NCBI RefSeq assembly: GCF_004341395.1
Contig: NZ_SLXT01000010.1
Coordinates: 1 to 64,000, forward strand
Reading direction: 5' to 3'
Source of the DNA: Heliophilum fasciatum
GTDB taxonomy: Bacteria > Bacillota > Desulfitobacteriia > Heliobacteriales > Heliobacteriaceae
Length of the DNA stretch: 64,000 nt
The notes beneath the pieces were generated by a model that was given only the letters and a program-made list of their open reading frames with translations, was not told the origin of the DNA and did no database searches. This document shows positions 54,564 to 63,711 of the stretch, piece by piece (position 1 is the stretch's first letter; the number at the start of each line of letters is the position of its first letter). The position numbers and the translations under genes are program-made.

Positions 54564-54655
54564 TGAAGCAATGAAGTGCTTGGCCTTTGAACGAAGAACG
54601 AAGAACGAAGCAAAGAATCTGTGTGAAGGCACAGAAGAGTAAGGATGGGAGAACC

Positions 54656-55840
54656 ATGAAAGAAGGTAATGGCTTGCAGATTCCCGCCGGTATGCGCGAT
54701 CTGCTGCCGGGCGTAGCTTGCGATCAGCGCCAATTAGAAAGTCGCTGCACCGGTTTGTTTACGTCCTGGGGCTATCAAGAAGTGATCACACCGACCCTGG
54801 AATACCTTGATGCGATCACCATCGACACCGGTGAAGAGATTCGCGATCATCTTTTCCAGCTTTTTGACCGCCAGGGCAAAATTCTGGCTCTGCGGCCGGA
54901 GATGACCACGCCCATTGCCCGCGTTGTCGCCACGCGTCTGCGCGGTGCTGCCTTGCCGCTGCGCCTTTGCTATGCTGCCAATGTCTTTCGTTACGAAGAA
55001 CCGCAAGCAGGACGGCAGCGGGAAATTGCCCAAGCCGGTGTGGAGATGATCGGTGCGGCCACCCCCTTGGCCGATGCCGAAGTGATCGCCCTGGCCGTGG
55101 AAGCGATCAAACAGTCGGGCTTGGAAGATTTTCAGATCTCCTTAGGCCAGATCGAGATCTTTAACGGCTTAATGGAAGAACTACCGCTTACGGTAGAACA
55201 AAAAAGTAAAGTCCGCACGCTTGTCGCCAAAAAAGATTTTGTCAGCTTAGAAGAACTGCTGAACAGCTACGGCATTACCGGCGCTCCGGCCGATCGCATT
55301 TTGCAACTGCCGACGCTCCATGGCGGCGCCGAAGTACTGGAGCAAGCCGCCTGGCTCGGCGTCAATGACCGGGCGCGACAAGGCTTGGAAAACCTCCGGC
55401 AAGTCTATCAGGCACTCGCTTCCTTTGGCGTTTCTGACTTTGTGGCCCTTGATCTGGGCGTCTTGCGCGGCTTTGACTACTATACGGGCATTGTCTTTGA
55501 AGGCTATACGGTGGGCCTTGGTTTCCCCATCTGCGGTGGCGGCCGCTATGACAACTTGTTGGGCCAGCTTGGCTACCCTTGTCCGGCAACGGGATTTGCC
55601 CTGGGCCTTGATCGCATTTTGCTGGCCTTGGCCCGGACCAATCCGCCGGCACGGGCCACTTCTGCCGTTTACTTGATTGGCGGCGATGATACAGCAGCCA
55701 TGCTGAATAAAGCAACCCAACTGCGCTCGCAGGGTCTGTCGGTCGAGATTGACGTGCTTGGCCGCGATGAAGCTTCGTTGCAAGCGTATGCCCAAACGCG
55801 TGGCATCACCCAAGTGCAATACTGCCGCCAAGGAGGTTGA
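54656..55840 (+). CDS. hisZ: ATP phosphoribosyltransferase regulatory subunit HisZ
   Basis: HisZ is a HisRS-like protein without charging activity that forms a complex with short HisG and makes it sensitive to histidine. The 394-aa protein has the class II fold: [67 protein letters not shown] and [12 protein letters not shown]. The anticodon domain of HisRS is shorter here. The ATG at 54656 follows GGATGGGAGA; earlier in-frame codons lack a ribosome site. It begins the operon and overlaps hisG's leader. Confidence 0.93.
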   Translation: MKEGNGLQIPAGMRDLLPGVACDQRQLESRCTGLFTSWGYQEVITPTLEYLDAITIDTGEEIRDHLFQLFDRQGKILALRPEMTTPIARVVATRLRGAALPLRLCYAANVFRYEEPQAGRQREIAQAGVEMIGAATPLADAEVIALAVEAIKQSGLEDFQISLGQIEIFNGLMEELPLTVEQKSKVRTLVAKKDFVSLEELLNSYGITGAPADRILQLPTLHGGAEVLEQAAWLGVNDRARQGLENLRQVYQALASFGVSDFVALDLGVLRGFDYYTGIVFEGYTVGLGFPICGGGRYDNLLGQLGYPCPATGFALGLDRILLALARTNPPARATSAVYLIGGDDTAAMLNKATQLRSQGLSVEIDVLGRDEASLQAYAQTRGITQVQYCRQGG

Positions 55841-55845
55841 GCCTG

Positions 55846-56505
55846 ATGAAAGACACCTTAACCATTGCCTTGCCCAAAGGCAAACTTTATGATGAAGCCA
55901 TCGATTTGCTGGCCGAAGCCGGCCTTTCCACCTACGGGCTTAAAGAAGACAGCCGCAAGCTCATGTTCCACCATGAAGCGGAGCGGCTCAAATATATCAT
56001 CTGCCGTCCTACCGATATCCCCACCTTTGTGGAATACGGCGCGGCCGACATCGGTGTTGTTGGTAAAGATACGATCGTCGAGCAAGACAAAGACATTATG
56101 GAACTGGTAGACCTCAAATTCGGTTTTTGCCGTTTTGTCGTGGCCTTGCCGGAAGAAGCAGCGCGTGGTCGCGACTTGAGCCAATTTAACCATCGCCGTG
56201 TGGCTACCAAATTTCCGGAAGTGGCCGATGCCTTTTTCCGGGAAAAGGGCATGCAAGTGGAAATCATCAAGCTCCATGGCAATATCGAACTGGCCCCGAT
56301 GGTCGGCTTGGCCGATATGATTGTCGATATTGTCTCGACCGGACGGACGCTGCGCGAAAACAATCTCGTGGCCGTGGAAGAGATCTTTAATGCCACCGCC
56401 CGGTTAGTGGCCAACCGCGTGTCTTACCGACTAAAACACCAGCGTATCCAACCGCTGGTGGAGAAAGTGCGCCAACTTGTCAAAGACAAGGAGGTGCGCT
56501 ACTGA
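55846..56505 (+). CDS. hisG: ATP phosphoribosyltransferase catalytic subunit HisG, short form
   Basis: HisG condenses ATP and PRPP, the first step of histidine synthesis. The 219-aa protein is the short form, which lacks the C-terminal regulatory domain and needs HisZ, found next door. It shows [25 protein letters not shown] and the PRPP-binding [17 protein letters not shown]. The ATG at 55846 follows AAGGAGG by 9 bases; the gene before it ends a few bases earlier. Confidence 0.95.
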   Translation: MKDTLTIALPKGKLYDEAIDLLAEAGLSTYGLKEDSRKLMFHHEAERLKYIICRPTDIPTFVEYGAADIGVVGKDTIVEQDKDIMELVDLKFGFCRFVVALPEEAARGRDLSQFNHRRVATKFPEVADAFFREKGMQVEIIKLHGNIELAPMVGLADMIVDIVSTGRTLRENNLVAVEEIFNATARLVANRVSYRLKHQRIQPLVEKVRQLVKDKEVRY

Positions 56506-56506
56506 G

Positions 56507-57838
56507 ATGGGGAATCTCAACGATCAGGAAGATCGGCTGGTACGCACCTTCGCCTATCCGTCGGCGGAAGCGGAAGCCTTTTTGGCCAAAAAAGGTCTTG
56601 ACGACCAGGACGTGGCTGCCCGTGTGCAGGAAGTAATTGAACGTGTGCGTACCGAAGGTGTCCCGGCGCTTTTTGCCTATACGGAGCGCTTTGACGGCGC
56701 CCGGATTACCGAAGAGAATTTTCGTGTTTCTGCAGAAGCGATCGCCGAAGCCTATCAGCAAGTTGATCCCGAGGTGCTGGCGGCCCTGCGCCGGGCTGCT
56801 GAGAACATCCGCCGTTTTCATGAAAAACAAATGCGCCCGTCCTGGCTGGAACCGGAAGCTGACGGTACGATCCTCGGTCAGTTGATTCGCCCGCTGGAAC
56901 GGGTCGGCATCTACGTGCCCGGCGGCCTCGCTTCCTATCCTTCCTCGGTGTTGATGAACGCTATTCCGGCGAAGGTGGCCGGTGTACCGCAAATCGTCAT
57001 GGCTACGCCACCCGGGAAAGACGGCTCCATTAACCCCTATACATTGGTGGCAGCAGCCGAAGCCGGCGTTGACGAAATCTATCGCATGGGCGGCGCCCAA
57101 GCGGTAGCCGCCTTGGCTCACGGTGTGGGCTTGCCGGCAGTCGATAAAATCACCGGCCCCGGCAACATTTATGTGACCTTGGCCAAAAAGCAAGTCTATG
57201 GCACCGTCGACATTGATATGCTCGCCGGACCATCGGAGATCCTCGTCATTGCCGATGAGAACGCATCGTCCGATTATGTGGCGGCTGATTTTCTTTCCCA
57301 AGTGGAGCATGATGTGCGCGCTGCCGCCGTGCTCGTCACACCGTCAGCGGCTTTGGCGACAGCCGTAAAAAAAGCGATCTTGGAGCAGATGAGCCGGTTG
57401 CCACGCCGGGAAATCATGGAACAAGCGCTGCGCGACAACGGTGCGATCATCATCGTGGACAGTTTGCTCACGGCTTGCGAAGTGGCCAACCGTTTTGCAC
57501 CGGAACACCTGGAAGTGCTGACCGATGAGCCCTTCCAATGGTTAGGCTCATTACAACAAGCCGGTGCGATTTTCTTAGGTCCCTATTCGCCGGAACCAGT
57601 CGGTGACTATTACGCTGGCCCTAACCATGTTCTACCGACCGGTGGCACAGCGCGCTTTTATTCGCCGCTGAACATTGACACCTTCATGAAAAAAACCAGC
57701 GTCATCGCTTATTCCCGTGCGCGCTTTGTCCAAGCGGCGCCGGACATTTTGGCGTTGGCCCAAACCGAAGGGCTCGACGCCCATGCCCATGCAATCGCTC
57801 TGCGCCTCAGCCCGACCGAGAAAGGAAGTCAACCATGA
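56507..57838 (+). CDS. hisD: Histidinol dehydrogenase
   Basis: HisD performs the last two steps, oxidising histidinol to histidine with NAD. The 443-aa protein contains RPLERVGIYVPGGLASYPSS, MGGAQAVAALAHG, DKITGPGNIYVTLAKKQV, DMLAGPSEILVIAD and the zinc-binding FLSQVEHD and APEHLEVL regions. ATG 56507 lies 10 bases after AGGAGGTG within the end of hisG; an earlier start inside hisG has no site. Overlaps hisC by 4 bases. Confidence 0.96.
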   Translation: MGNLNDQEDRLVRTFAYPSAEAEAFLAKKGLDDQDVAARVQEVIERVRTEGVPALFAYTERFDGARITEENFRVSAEAIAEAYQQVDPEVLAALRRAAENIRRFHEKQMRPSWLEPEADGTILGQLIRPLERVGIYVPGGLASYPSSVLMNAIPAKVAGVPQIVMATPPGKDGSINPYTLVAAAEAGVDEIYRMGGAQAVAALAHGVGLPAVDKITGPGNIYVTLAKKQVYGTVDIDMLAGPSEILVIADENASSDYVAADFLSQVEHDVRAAAVLVTPSAALATAVKKAILEQMSRLPRREIMEQALRDNGAIIIVDSLLTACEVANRFAPEHLEVLTDEPFQWLGSLQQAGAIFLGPYSPEPVGDYYAGPNHVLPTGGTARFYSPLNIDTFMKKTSVIAYSRARFVQAAPDILALAQTEGLDAHAHAIALRLSPTEKGSQP

Positions 57839-58953
57839 GCCAAGGCCCCTTACAGTGGGTACGCGCCGACATCCGCGACATCGTACCCTACCAAGCCAAA
57901 GTATATCCTGACGGCGCCAAACTGGATGCCAATGAAAACCCTTACCCCTGGCCGGCACCGTTTACGGCCCAACTGCAAGCCACCTTGGCGGAGAGCCCCT
58001 TAACCCGTTATCCCGACGGCGAAGCCCGAGAACTGCGCAGCGCCATTGCCGCTTATACAGGGCGCCATGTTGATGAGATTCTGGTCAGCAATGGCTCCGA
58101 TGAAGCGATCCAGTTAATGCTCTTAACCTTTGGCGGCCCCGGATTAGCGACAGTCATCGCCAATCCGACTTTTGTGATGTACGGCATGGCCACGCGCTAC
58201 ATGGGCGGCAAAGTCATCGACGTGCCGCTTAAAGAAATCGGCGACACCTTTGCCCTCGATGTACCAGGTTTGCTGGAAGCGGCCGGGCGTCCTGAGACGC
58301 GCTTGGTGATCATCTGCAACCCCAATAACCCCACGGGCAATCTTTTCCCCGTAGAAGATATCGAAGCCGTTTTGCGTGGTACCGATAAAATCGTTATCCT
58401 TGATGAAGCATACTATGAATTTGCCCAGGAAACGCTTTTGCCCCGGCTTGATGAGTTCCCCAACTTGGTCGTGATGCGCACCTTTTCCAAAGCCTTTGGC
58501 TTAGCGGGACTGCGCGTGGGCTACACCGTTGCTTCACGCAGTTTGATTCAGGAAATTCATAAAGTGCGCCAGCCCTTTAACGTCAACACCTTTTCCCAAA
58601 CGGCAGCCATCGTGGCGCTCCAAAAGGCGAACTTGTTCCAAGAGCAGGTTCAAGCAGTGCTGGCGGAGCGCGCCCATCTGCTCGCGGCACTAGAGCGCTT
58701 TGACTGGCGAGTCTTCCGGACCGATGCCAACTATGTCTTTGTACGCCTGCCCGGCACACCGGTAGAAGCAGCCCAACGAAGCGCCAAGATTTATGAAGGC
58801 TTGCTGAATGCGGCCGTGCTGGTGCGTAAGTTTGGCGGCAGCCCCAGCTTGGATGGCACCCTGCGCATTACCGTCGGACAACCTGCGGAAAATGCCCGGT
58901 TGATCGCGGCCTTACAGGCGATGCAAGATCCAACAGGAGGGTGGAGCCTATGA
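57835..58953 (+). CDS. hisC: Histidinol-phosphate aminotransferase
   Basis: HisC is a fold-type I PLP aminotransferase that converts imidazole acetol phosphate to histidinol phosphate. The 372-aa protein shows KLDANENPYPWP, VSNGSDEAIQLM, ICNPNNPTGNLFP, ILDEAYYEFA and the PLP Lys in RTFSKAFGLAGLRVGY (about residue 222). ATGA overlap with hisD and with hisB indicates coupled translation. Confidence 0.96.
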   Translation: MSQGPLQWVRADIRDIVPYQAKVYPDGAKLDANENPYPWPAPFTAQLQATLAESPLTRYPDGEARELRSAIAAYTGRHVDEILVSNGSDEAIQLMLLTFGGPGLATVIANPTFVMYGMATRYMGGKVIDVPLKEIGDTFALDVPGLLEAAGRPETRLVIICNPNNPTGNLFPVEDIEAVLRGTDKIVILDEAYYEFAQETLLPRLDEFPNLVVMRTFSKAFGLAGLRVGYTVASRSLIQEIHKVRQPFNVNTFSQTAAIVALQKANLFQEQVQAVLAERAHLLAALERFDWRVFRTDANYVFVRLPGTPVEAAQRSAKIYEGLLNAAVLVRKFGGSPSLDGTLRITVGQPAENARLIAALQAMQDPTGGWSL

Positions 58954-59576
58954 CCGTCCACCTACCTCCAGCGGTCGCAGCAACAACAGCGCGCCAGAGC
59001 ACCTATGAGCGACGGACGGCGGAGACACAGATTGCGCTGACGGTGAACCTCGATGGCGAAGGACGCTATCAAGGCACTTGTGGGATCGGCTTTTTCGACC
59101 ACATGCTGACCCTCTTTTGCCGGCACAGCCGCATCGATTTAGATCTCACCTGCCAGGGCGACTTGGAAATTGACGGTCACCACACGATCGAAGATCTGGG
59201 CATCTGCCTCGGTCACGCGCTGGCCAAGGCTTGGGGTGATAAAAAAGGCATCCATCGTTACGGCCATGCTTACTTACCGATGGATGAAACGCTCGTCCGT
59301 GTTTGTCTGGATCTAAGCGGACGTCCTTATCTCGTCTGGCATGTGCCCATCCCGGTGGAGCGCATCGGCCAACTCGAAACGGAACTAGTACAAGAATTTT
59401 TCCGGGCCCTGACGAACCAAGCGGGCATCAACATGCACGCCCACCTGATCGAAAGCGGCAATGGTCATCACATCGTAGAAGCTACCTTCAAAGCCTTTGC
59501 CCGCGCTTTACGGGAGGCCATCACCATTGATCCCCGTGAAGGCGAGCGGATTCCATCGACCAAGGGAGTGTTATAA
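58950..59576 (+). CDS. hisB: Imidazoleglycerol-phosphate dehydratase
   Basis: The dehydratase makes imidazole acetol phosphate. The 208-aa protein has the two half-repeats with metal-binding histidines: GFFDHMLTLFCRHS, DGHHTIEDLGICLG, NMHAHLIESGNGHHIVEA. The N-terminal 20 residues are somewhat longer than usual. It is the dehydratase only; the histidinol-phosphatase domain of the E. coli fusion is absent and no phosphatase gene lies in the window. ATG 58950 overlaps hisC as ATGA. Confidence 0.96.
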   Translation: MTVHLPPAVAATTARQSTYERRTAETQIALTVNLDGEGRYQGTCGIGFFDHMLTLFCRHSRIDLDLTCQGDLEIDGHHTIEDLGICLGHALAKAWGDKKGIHRYGHAYLPMDETLVRVCLDLSGRPYLVWHVPIPVERIGQLETELVQEFFRALTNQAGINMHAHLIESGNGHHIVEATFKAFARALREAITIDPREGERIPSTKGVL

Positions 59577-59577
59577 G

Positions 59578-60189
59578 ATGATCGCCATCATCGATTACGG
59601 CATGGGGAACCTACGCAGTGTGCAAAAGGGTTTGGAAAAAGCCGGTTACGCCAGCGTGATCACCGCTGATCCGGAACAGGTACGGCAAGCACCGGGCGTG
59701 ATCTTGCCAGGTGTCGGCGCGTTTGCCGATGCCATGAATAACCTGCGCACTTCCGGGATGATCGAACCCATCCAGGAAGTAGTCGCTGCCGGCAAACCTT
59801 TTCTCGGTATTTGCCTAGGTTTCCAACTCATGTTTGAAGCCAGCGAAGAGGGGGGAAACTTTCAAGGACTTGGTATCTTTCCCGGCCAAGTGCGCCGTCT
59901 GCCACCAGGCCTGAAAGTACCGCACATGGGCTGGAACGCCTTGACCATCCGTCAGGCCAATCCCTTTATGGACGGCATTTCTGACGGTGCTGAGTTTTAC
60001 TTTGTGCACTCCTACTACGTCGATCCCGCTGACCCCGGCTTAATCATCGCCACCGCCGATTATGGCTTACATTTTTGTGCCATCGCCGGGCGGGAGCACG
60101 TTTTCGGTGCGCAGTTCCACCCCGAAAAATCCAGCGACCTTGGCTTGAAGATCCTCGAAAACTTTGGAAAGCAGGTACATGCATGCTAA
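59578..60189 (+). CDS. hisH: Imidazole glycerol phosphate synthase, glutaminase subunit HisH
   Basis: HisH hydrolyses glutamine and passes ammonia to HisF. The 203-aa class I amidotransferase has IDYGMGNLRSVQKGL, LPGVGAFADAM, GICLGFQLMFEAS with the catalytic Cys, HMGWNAL and GAQFHPEKSSDLGLKILENF with the His/Glu pair. The ATG at 59578 lies 1 base after the hisB stop. Ends overlap the hisA start. Confidence 0.96.
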   Translation: MIAIIDYGMGNLRSVQKGLEKAGYASVITADPEQVRQAPGVILPGVGAFADAMNNLRTSGMIEPIQEVVAAGKPFLGICLGFQLMFEASEEGGNFQGLGIFPGQVRRLPPGLKVPHMGWNALTIRQANPFMDGISDGAEFYFVHSYYVDPADPGLIIATADYGLHFCAIAGREHVFGAQFHPEKSSDLGLKILENFGKQVHAC

Positions 60190-60908
60190 TTTTCCCGGCG
60201 ATTGATCTCAAAGAAGGCAACTGCGTCCGCCTCTATCAAGGACGTATGAGCGAAGCGACCGTCTATAACGACGACCCGGTAGCGCAGGCCCTTTACTGGC
60301 AAGCCCAGGGTGCCCAGATGATCCATCTGGTCGATCTGGACGGCGCTTTTGACGGTCATCCCAAGAACCGCGAAGCCATTCAAGCGATCCTTTCGGCCGT
60401 TACTGTCGCTTGTGAGCTTGGTGGCGGCATCCGGGACATGGGCACGATCGAGCAATACTTGCGCATGGGTGTTGCCCGGGTGATCTTGGGCACAGCAGCG
60501 ATCAAAAACCCCGATTTGCTTTCGGCCGCGTGTAAAGAATATGGCCAGCGCATCGTTGTCGGCATTGATGCCAAAGACGGCTGGGTGGCTACAGACGGTT
60601 GGGAAGGTGTTTCGGAAGTGACGGCCGTCGAATTGGCCGTAGCCATGAAAAAACGGGGCGTCCGCCGCATCATCTATACGGACATTTCCAAAGACGGCAC
60701 TTTGGCCGGACCGAACCTCAAGGCGACGGCCGATCTGGCCCGCAAATCGGGACTCCATGTGATCGCTTCCGGCGGTTTTGCCACCATCGATGACGTTCGC
60801 GCTTGTGCCGCTTTGAGCAGTGAAGGCATCGAAGGGGCGGTACTGGGCCGGGCGATCTATACCGGCGATATCAACCTGGCCGAGGCGATTCGCGTCGCCC
60901 AAGGATAA
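60183..60908 (+). CDS. hisA: Phosphoribosyl-formimino-AICAR-phosphate isomerase HisA
   Basis: The 241-aa TIM barrel has [15 protein letters not shown] (catalytic Asp), the phosphate loops [12 protein letters not shown] and GTAAIKNP, the second Asp in [14 protein letters not shown], and [13 protein letters not shown]. It isomerises ProFAR to PRFAR. The ATG at 60183 overlaps the end of hisH by 7 bases; the longer upstream extension lies inside hisH and is not expected. Confidence 0.96.
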   Translation: MLIFPAIDLKEGNCVRLYQGRMSEATVYNDDPVAQALYWQAQGAQMIHLVDLDGAFDGHPKNREAIQAILSAVTVACELGGGIRDMGTIEQYLRMGVARVILGTAAIKNPDLLSAACKEYGQRIVVGIDAKDGWVATDGWEGVSEVTAVELAVAMKKRGVRRIIYTDISKDGTLAGPNLKATADLARKSGLHVIASGGFATIDDVRACAALSSEGIEGAVLGRAIYTGDINLAEAIRVAQG

Positions 60909-60937
60909 GCCTAACCATCGAAAGGAGCGGGACCGCG

Positions 60938-61735
60938 GTGCTGAAAAAACGCATCATTCCTTGCCTCGACGTCCATGGCGGACGCGTTGTCAAAGGCACG
61001 AACTTTGTCAATCTCCGTGACGCCGGCGATCCCGTCGAACTGGCGGCCACCTATGATCAGGAAGGTGCCGACGAACTGGTATTTCTCGATATTACGGCTT
61101 CTTCTGATGGCCGAGCGATTATGCTGGATGTAGTTCGCCATACCGCAGAAGAAGTCTTTATTCCCTTTACTGTTGGCGGCGGCCTGCGCACCATCGAAGA
61201 TATTCGTGACATGCTCAAAGCCGGCGCCGATAAGATCTCCCTGAACACATCGGCTGTGCAGACACCGCGTTTAATCAGTGACGGTGCCTGGAAATTCGGC
61301 TCGCAGTGCATCGTCGTCGCCATTGATGCCCGGCGGCGCCGCCATGCCGACGGGACGGTCGATCCGACGCAGGACGCCTGGGAAGTCTACATCCACGGCG
61401 GCCGTACAGCGACCGGCATGGATGTGCTTACGTGGGCACGCGAAGTCGAAAAGCTCGGTGCCGGTGAGATCCTCTTGACCAGCATGGACTGCGACGGCAC
61501 CAAGGACGGTTACGACATCGCCTTGACCCGCGCCGTCAGTGAAGCCGTGACCATCCCAGTGATCGCTTCCGGTGGTGTAGGCAACCTCGAACATATCCGC
61601 GCCGGCTTGACCGAAGGCAAAGCCGACGCCGCGCTGGCTGCTTCCATCTTTCATTACAAAGAGTACACGATCCGGGAAACCAAAGAATACCTAGAGAAAT
61701 GTGGGGTGCCCGTACGGCGATGGCAGAAAAAATAA
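60938..61735 (+). CDS. hisF: Imidazole glycerol phosphate synthase, cyclase subunit HisF
   Basis: HisF closes the imidazole ring, yielding IGP and AICAR, using HisH ammonia. The 265-aa TIM barrel has [19 protein letters not shown] (catalytic Asp), [42 protein letters not shown] (second Asp) and [15 protein letters not shown] at 60938 follows AAGGAGCGGG. It overlaps hisIE by 16 bases. Confidence 0.97.
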   Translation: MLKKRIIPCLDVHGGRVVKGTNFVNLRDAGDPVELAATYDQEGADELVFLDITASSDGRAIMLDVVRHTAEEVFIPFTVGGGLRTIEDIRDMLKAGADKISLNTSAVQTPRLISDGAWKFGSQCIVVAIDARRRRHADGTVDPTQDAWEVYIHGGRTATGMDVLTWAREVEKLGAGEILLTSMDCDGTKDGYDIALTRAVSEAVTIPVIASGGVGNLEHIRAGLTEGKADAALAASIFHYKEYTIRETKEYLEKCGVPVRRWQKK

Positions 61736-62415
61736 ATCAAGCAACGCTGGCGAACCTGGCGATCGACAGCTTACAATTTGGCGCCCATGGCCTGATTCCT
61801 GCAGTGGTTCAAGATCATCAAACGGGCCGTGTTTTGATGGTCGCCTACATGAACCGTGAGTCCCTGGAAAAAACCGTCGCTACCGGCCAGATGCACTATT
61901 ACAGCCGCAGTCGCAAGGCTCTCTGGCACAAAGGGGAAACATCAGGCCATTACCAGCACGTCAAAGCGGTAGAAGTCGACTGTGACCAAGACACCTTGCT
62001 GTTTCAAGTGGAACAAATCGGTGCCGCTTGCCATGAAGGCTCCCGTTCTTGTTTCCGAGCACCGGGAGCGACGGCGGAACCCTTTGCCGTAGAAGCAACG
62101 CCTGCACCGGCGCAAGCCGGTAACACCGGCAGGGCCATCGGTGCCATCCTGGGTCATCTGTCCGATGTCATCGCTTCGCGTCAACAGGAAATGCCCGAAG
62201 GCTCCTATACGACCTACCTTTTCACTAAAGGACAAGATAAGATTCTCAAAAAAGTCGGTGAAGAAGCGGCAGAGACGATCATCGGATCGAAAAACAATAA
62301 CGCCCAAGAGATCGTCTATGAAGCATCCGATCTGATCTATCACCTGCTCGTGCTGCTCCGTTATCACGGCATTGAGCTTGATGCCATCGCCGCCGAACTG
62401 GAGAAGCGCCGCTAA
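61720..62415 (+). CDS. hisIE: Fused PR-AMP cyclohydrolase/PR-ATP pyrophosphatase HisIE
   Basis: HisIE does steps 2 and 3. The 231-aa fusion has HisI at about 20-120 ([58 protein letters not shown] with the zinc Cys/Asp residues) and HisE at about 145-231 ([33 protein letters not shown]). The two domains are joined by an Ala/Pro-rich linker. The ATG at 61720 lies in the last 16 bases of hisF; earlier starts lack ribosome sites. It ends the operon; a terminator follows. Confidence 0.96.
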   Translation: MAEKINQATLANLAIDSLQFGAHGLIPAVVQDHQTGRVLMVAYMNRESLEKTVATGQMHYYSRSRKALWHKGETSGHYQHVKAVEVDCDQDTLLFQVEQIGAACHEGSRSCFRAPGATAEPFAVEATPAPAQAGNTGRAIGAILGHLSDVIASRQQEMPEGSYTTYLFTKGQDKILKKVGEEAAETIIGSKNNNAQEIVYEASDLIYHLLVLLRYHGIELDAIAAELEKRR

Positions 62416-62478
62416 TTTTGCTGGACGGTAGGTAACCTTGCTAACGGGTAATCTTGCTGACCGATAACCTTTTTGAAT

Positions 62479-62526
62479 GAAGCCAGGGTCCACCTGCATC
62501 GCAGGTGCCCCTGGCTTCGTTGTTTT
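62479..62526 (+). terminator. Intrinsic terminator of the his operon
   Basis: GAAGCCAGGG...CACCTGC-ATC-GCAGGTG...CCCTGGCTTC, followed by GTTGTTTTC. A long compound stem about 65 bases after the hisIE stop. Short repeats of the type taacc/gtaat-cttgct occur between 62430 and 62470; they encode nothing recognisable. Confidence 0.85.
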
Positions 62527-62527
62527 C

Positions 62528-62557
62528 TTGCCACGTCGGCCTTGGCAGGCGTACAAT
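62528..62557 (+). promoter_or_regulatory. Promoter of the Gate-domain gene pair
   Basis: TTGCCA (62528-62533), 18 bases, TACAAT (62552-62557). It lies just after the his operon terminator. Confidence 0.5.
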
Positions 62558-62598
62558 AACGATAGCCTCTTAGTATAAGCCGAAAGAAGGTTGACTTC

Positions 62599-63129
62599 AT
62601 GATGCCGAAAAAATCAGCATCGTCAACGATACCGGCAGCACCATCGCTAGCAACATCATCGCCTGCAACATCAACGCCACCGGAAGAAAAAAAAGCGGCC
62701 GGCGTTACCTTCGATACATGGCGGCGCGGTTGGCAGCGCAGCTTACAAACGCTCTGGTCTTTATCCAAAGTACTGGTGCCGCTCGTCATGCTCACTAGCA
62801 TCCTCGATCAAAGCGGTTGGCTGGTCACCATCGGTCATGCTTGTGCTCCCCTGTTGGCCTGGATGGGCCTGCCTGGTGAAGCGTCAGTGGGACTTTTTCT
62901 GGGATTTACGGCCAATCTCTATGGGGCTATCGGCGCAGCAACACCGCTGAACTTGACCGTAAAACAAGCGACTATCTTTGGCATCATGCTTGTCGTCGCC
63001 CATGGACTACCGTTGGAAGGCGTAGTACTAAGCCGTTCCGGCGCACCTGGCGTAACCTTGACGGTGATGCGGCTCCTTTTGGGGATGGCCTTGGCCTTGC
63101 TGGTGAACCTGCTTTGGCCCGGCCTGTAG
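62599..63129 (+). CDS. Nucleoside-recognition (Gate) domain membrane protein, SpmA-like
   Basis: The 176-aa protein has a hydrophilic Ser/Thr/Pro-rich N-terminal tail (1-38), then four hydrophobic segments. The core GLPGEASVGLFLGFTANLYGA matches the Gate domain found in nucleoside transporters and in spore maturation proteins SpmA/SpmB. It comes in a pair with the next gene, as SpmA and SpmB do. Function of such pairs is not firmly established; roles in spore dehydration and ion movement are proposed. AAGAAGG precedes the ATG. Confidence 0.8.
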   Translation: MMPKKSASSTIPAAPSLATSSPATSTPPEEKKAAGVTFDTWRRGWQRSLQTLWSLSKVLVPLVMLTSILDQSGWLVTIGHACAPLLAWMGLPGEASVGLFLGFTANLYGAIGAATPLNLTVKQATIFGIMLVVAHGLPLEGVVLSRSGAPGVTLTVMRLLLGMALALLVNLLWPGL

Positions 63130-63183
63130 TCAGACGATGAAGTGATGCTAAAAAAAATGGCTACAGAGCAAAGGAGAACAGCG

Positions 63184-63711
63184 ATGACCTTCGATATTAC
63201 GGCTGTCTTGGGTATCAGCCTCATGGAAGCAGCCAAACAAGTTGGCAAAATGGCCTTGATCCTCATCCCGATCATCATCTTTCTGGAAATCCTCCGGGAT
63301 CTGCAGATCGTCGATCGCGGGGCACGCTTTTTTGGACCGGCGATGCGCTATTTTCGCTTGCCCGGAGAAGCGGCGATCCCGCTGCTTGTTGGCTTGGTTT
63401 TTGGTATTCTTTACGGCGCCGGTGTGCTTGTACAAGAAGCGCGGGAAGGTAAACTGAACAAACGTCAGTTGACAGTGGTGGGGTTTTTTCTGGCGATCAA
63501 TCATGCGGCCATTGAGGACCCCTTGTTATTTACCATCCTGGGTGCTAATTATCTACTGATTCAAGCCGTGCGTTTTGGCGTGGCCATTGTCTTGACCTTA
63601 GCGTTTGCGGCATGGTACTTGCCGCCAATCAAGCGTGAGCAGAGCGAACGTCAATGGGCAGCCGCAACGGAATCAAGTGGCCCCGTGTCACGAAAGGAGC
63701 TTCACCCATGA
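63184..63711 (+). CDS. Nucleoside-recognition (Gate) domain membrane protein, SpmB-like
   Basis: The 175-aa protein has four to five hydrophobic segments and a second Gate domain (FRLPGEAAIPLLVGLVFGIL, AINHAAIEDPLLFTILGANY). It is the likely partner of the protein upstream. The ATG at 63184 follows AAAGGAGA; an earlier frame start at 63142 has no good site. The last bases overlap the next gene (ATGA). Confidence 0.8.
   Translation: MTFDITAVLGISLMEAAKQVGKMALILIPIIIFLEILRDLQIVDRGARFFGPAMRYFRLPGEAAIPLLVGLVFGILYGAGVLVQEAREGKLNKRQLTVVGFFLAINHAAIEDPLLFTILGANYLLIQAVRFGVAIVLTLAFAAWYLPPIKREQSERQWAAATESSGPVSRKELHP

Noticed and set aside
54564-54615. gaacgaagaacgaagaacgaa direct repeats before hisZ as a regulatory array
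   Set aside because: Short, low complexity and without dyad symmetry; it may be simple slippage and no evidence ties it to control.
54564-54655. Leader attenuator or T-box for the histidine operon
   Set aside because: The region has only a short direct repeat (gaacgaa) and no run of His codons, hairpin or terminator.
56480-57310. 276-codon antisense frame inside hisD
   Set aside because: Shadow frame opposite hisD; composition follows the hisD codon pattern on the other strand and there is no start signal.
60186-60902. 238-codon antisense frame inside hisA
   Set aside because: Shadow frame opposite hisA; no ribosome site and no domain signature.
62425-62470. CRISPR-like short repeats after hisIE
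   Set aside because: The taacc/cttgct repeats are imperfect, about ten bases long, and without unique spacers of constant length.
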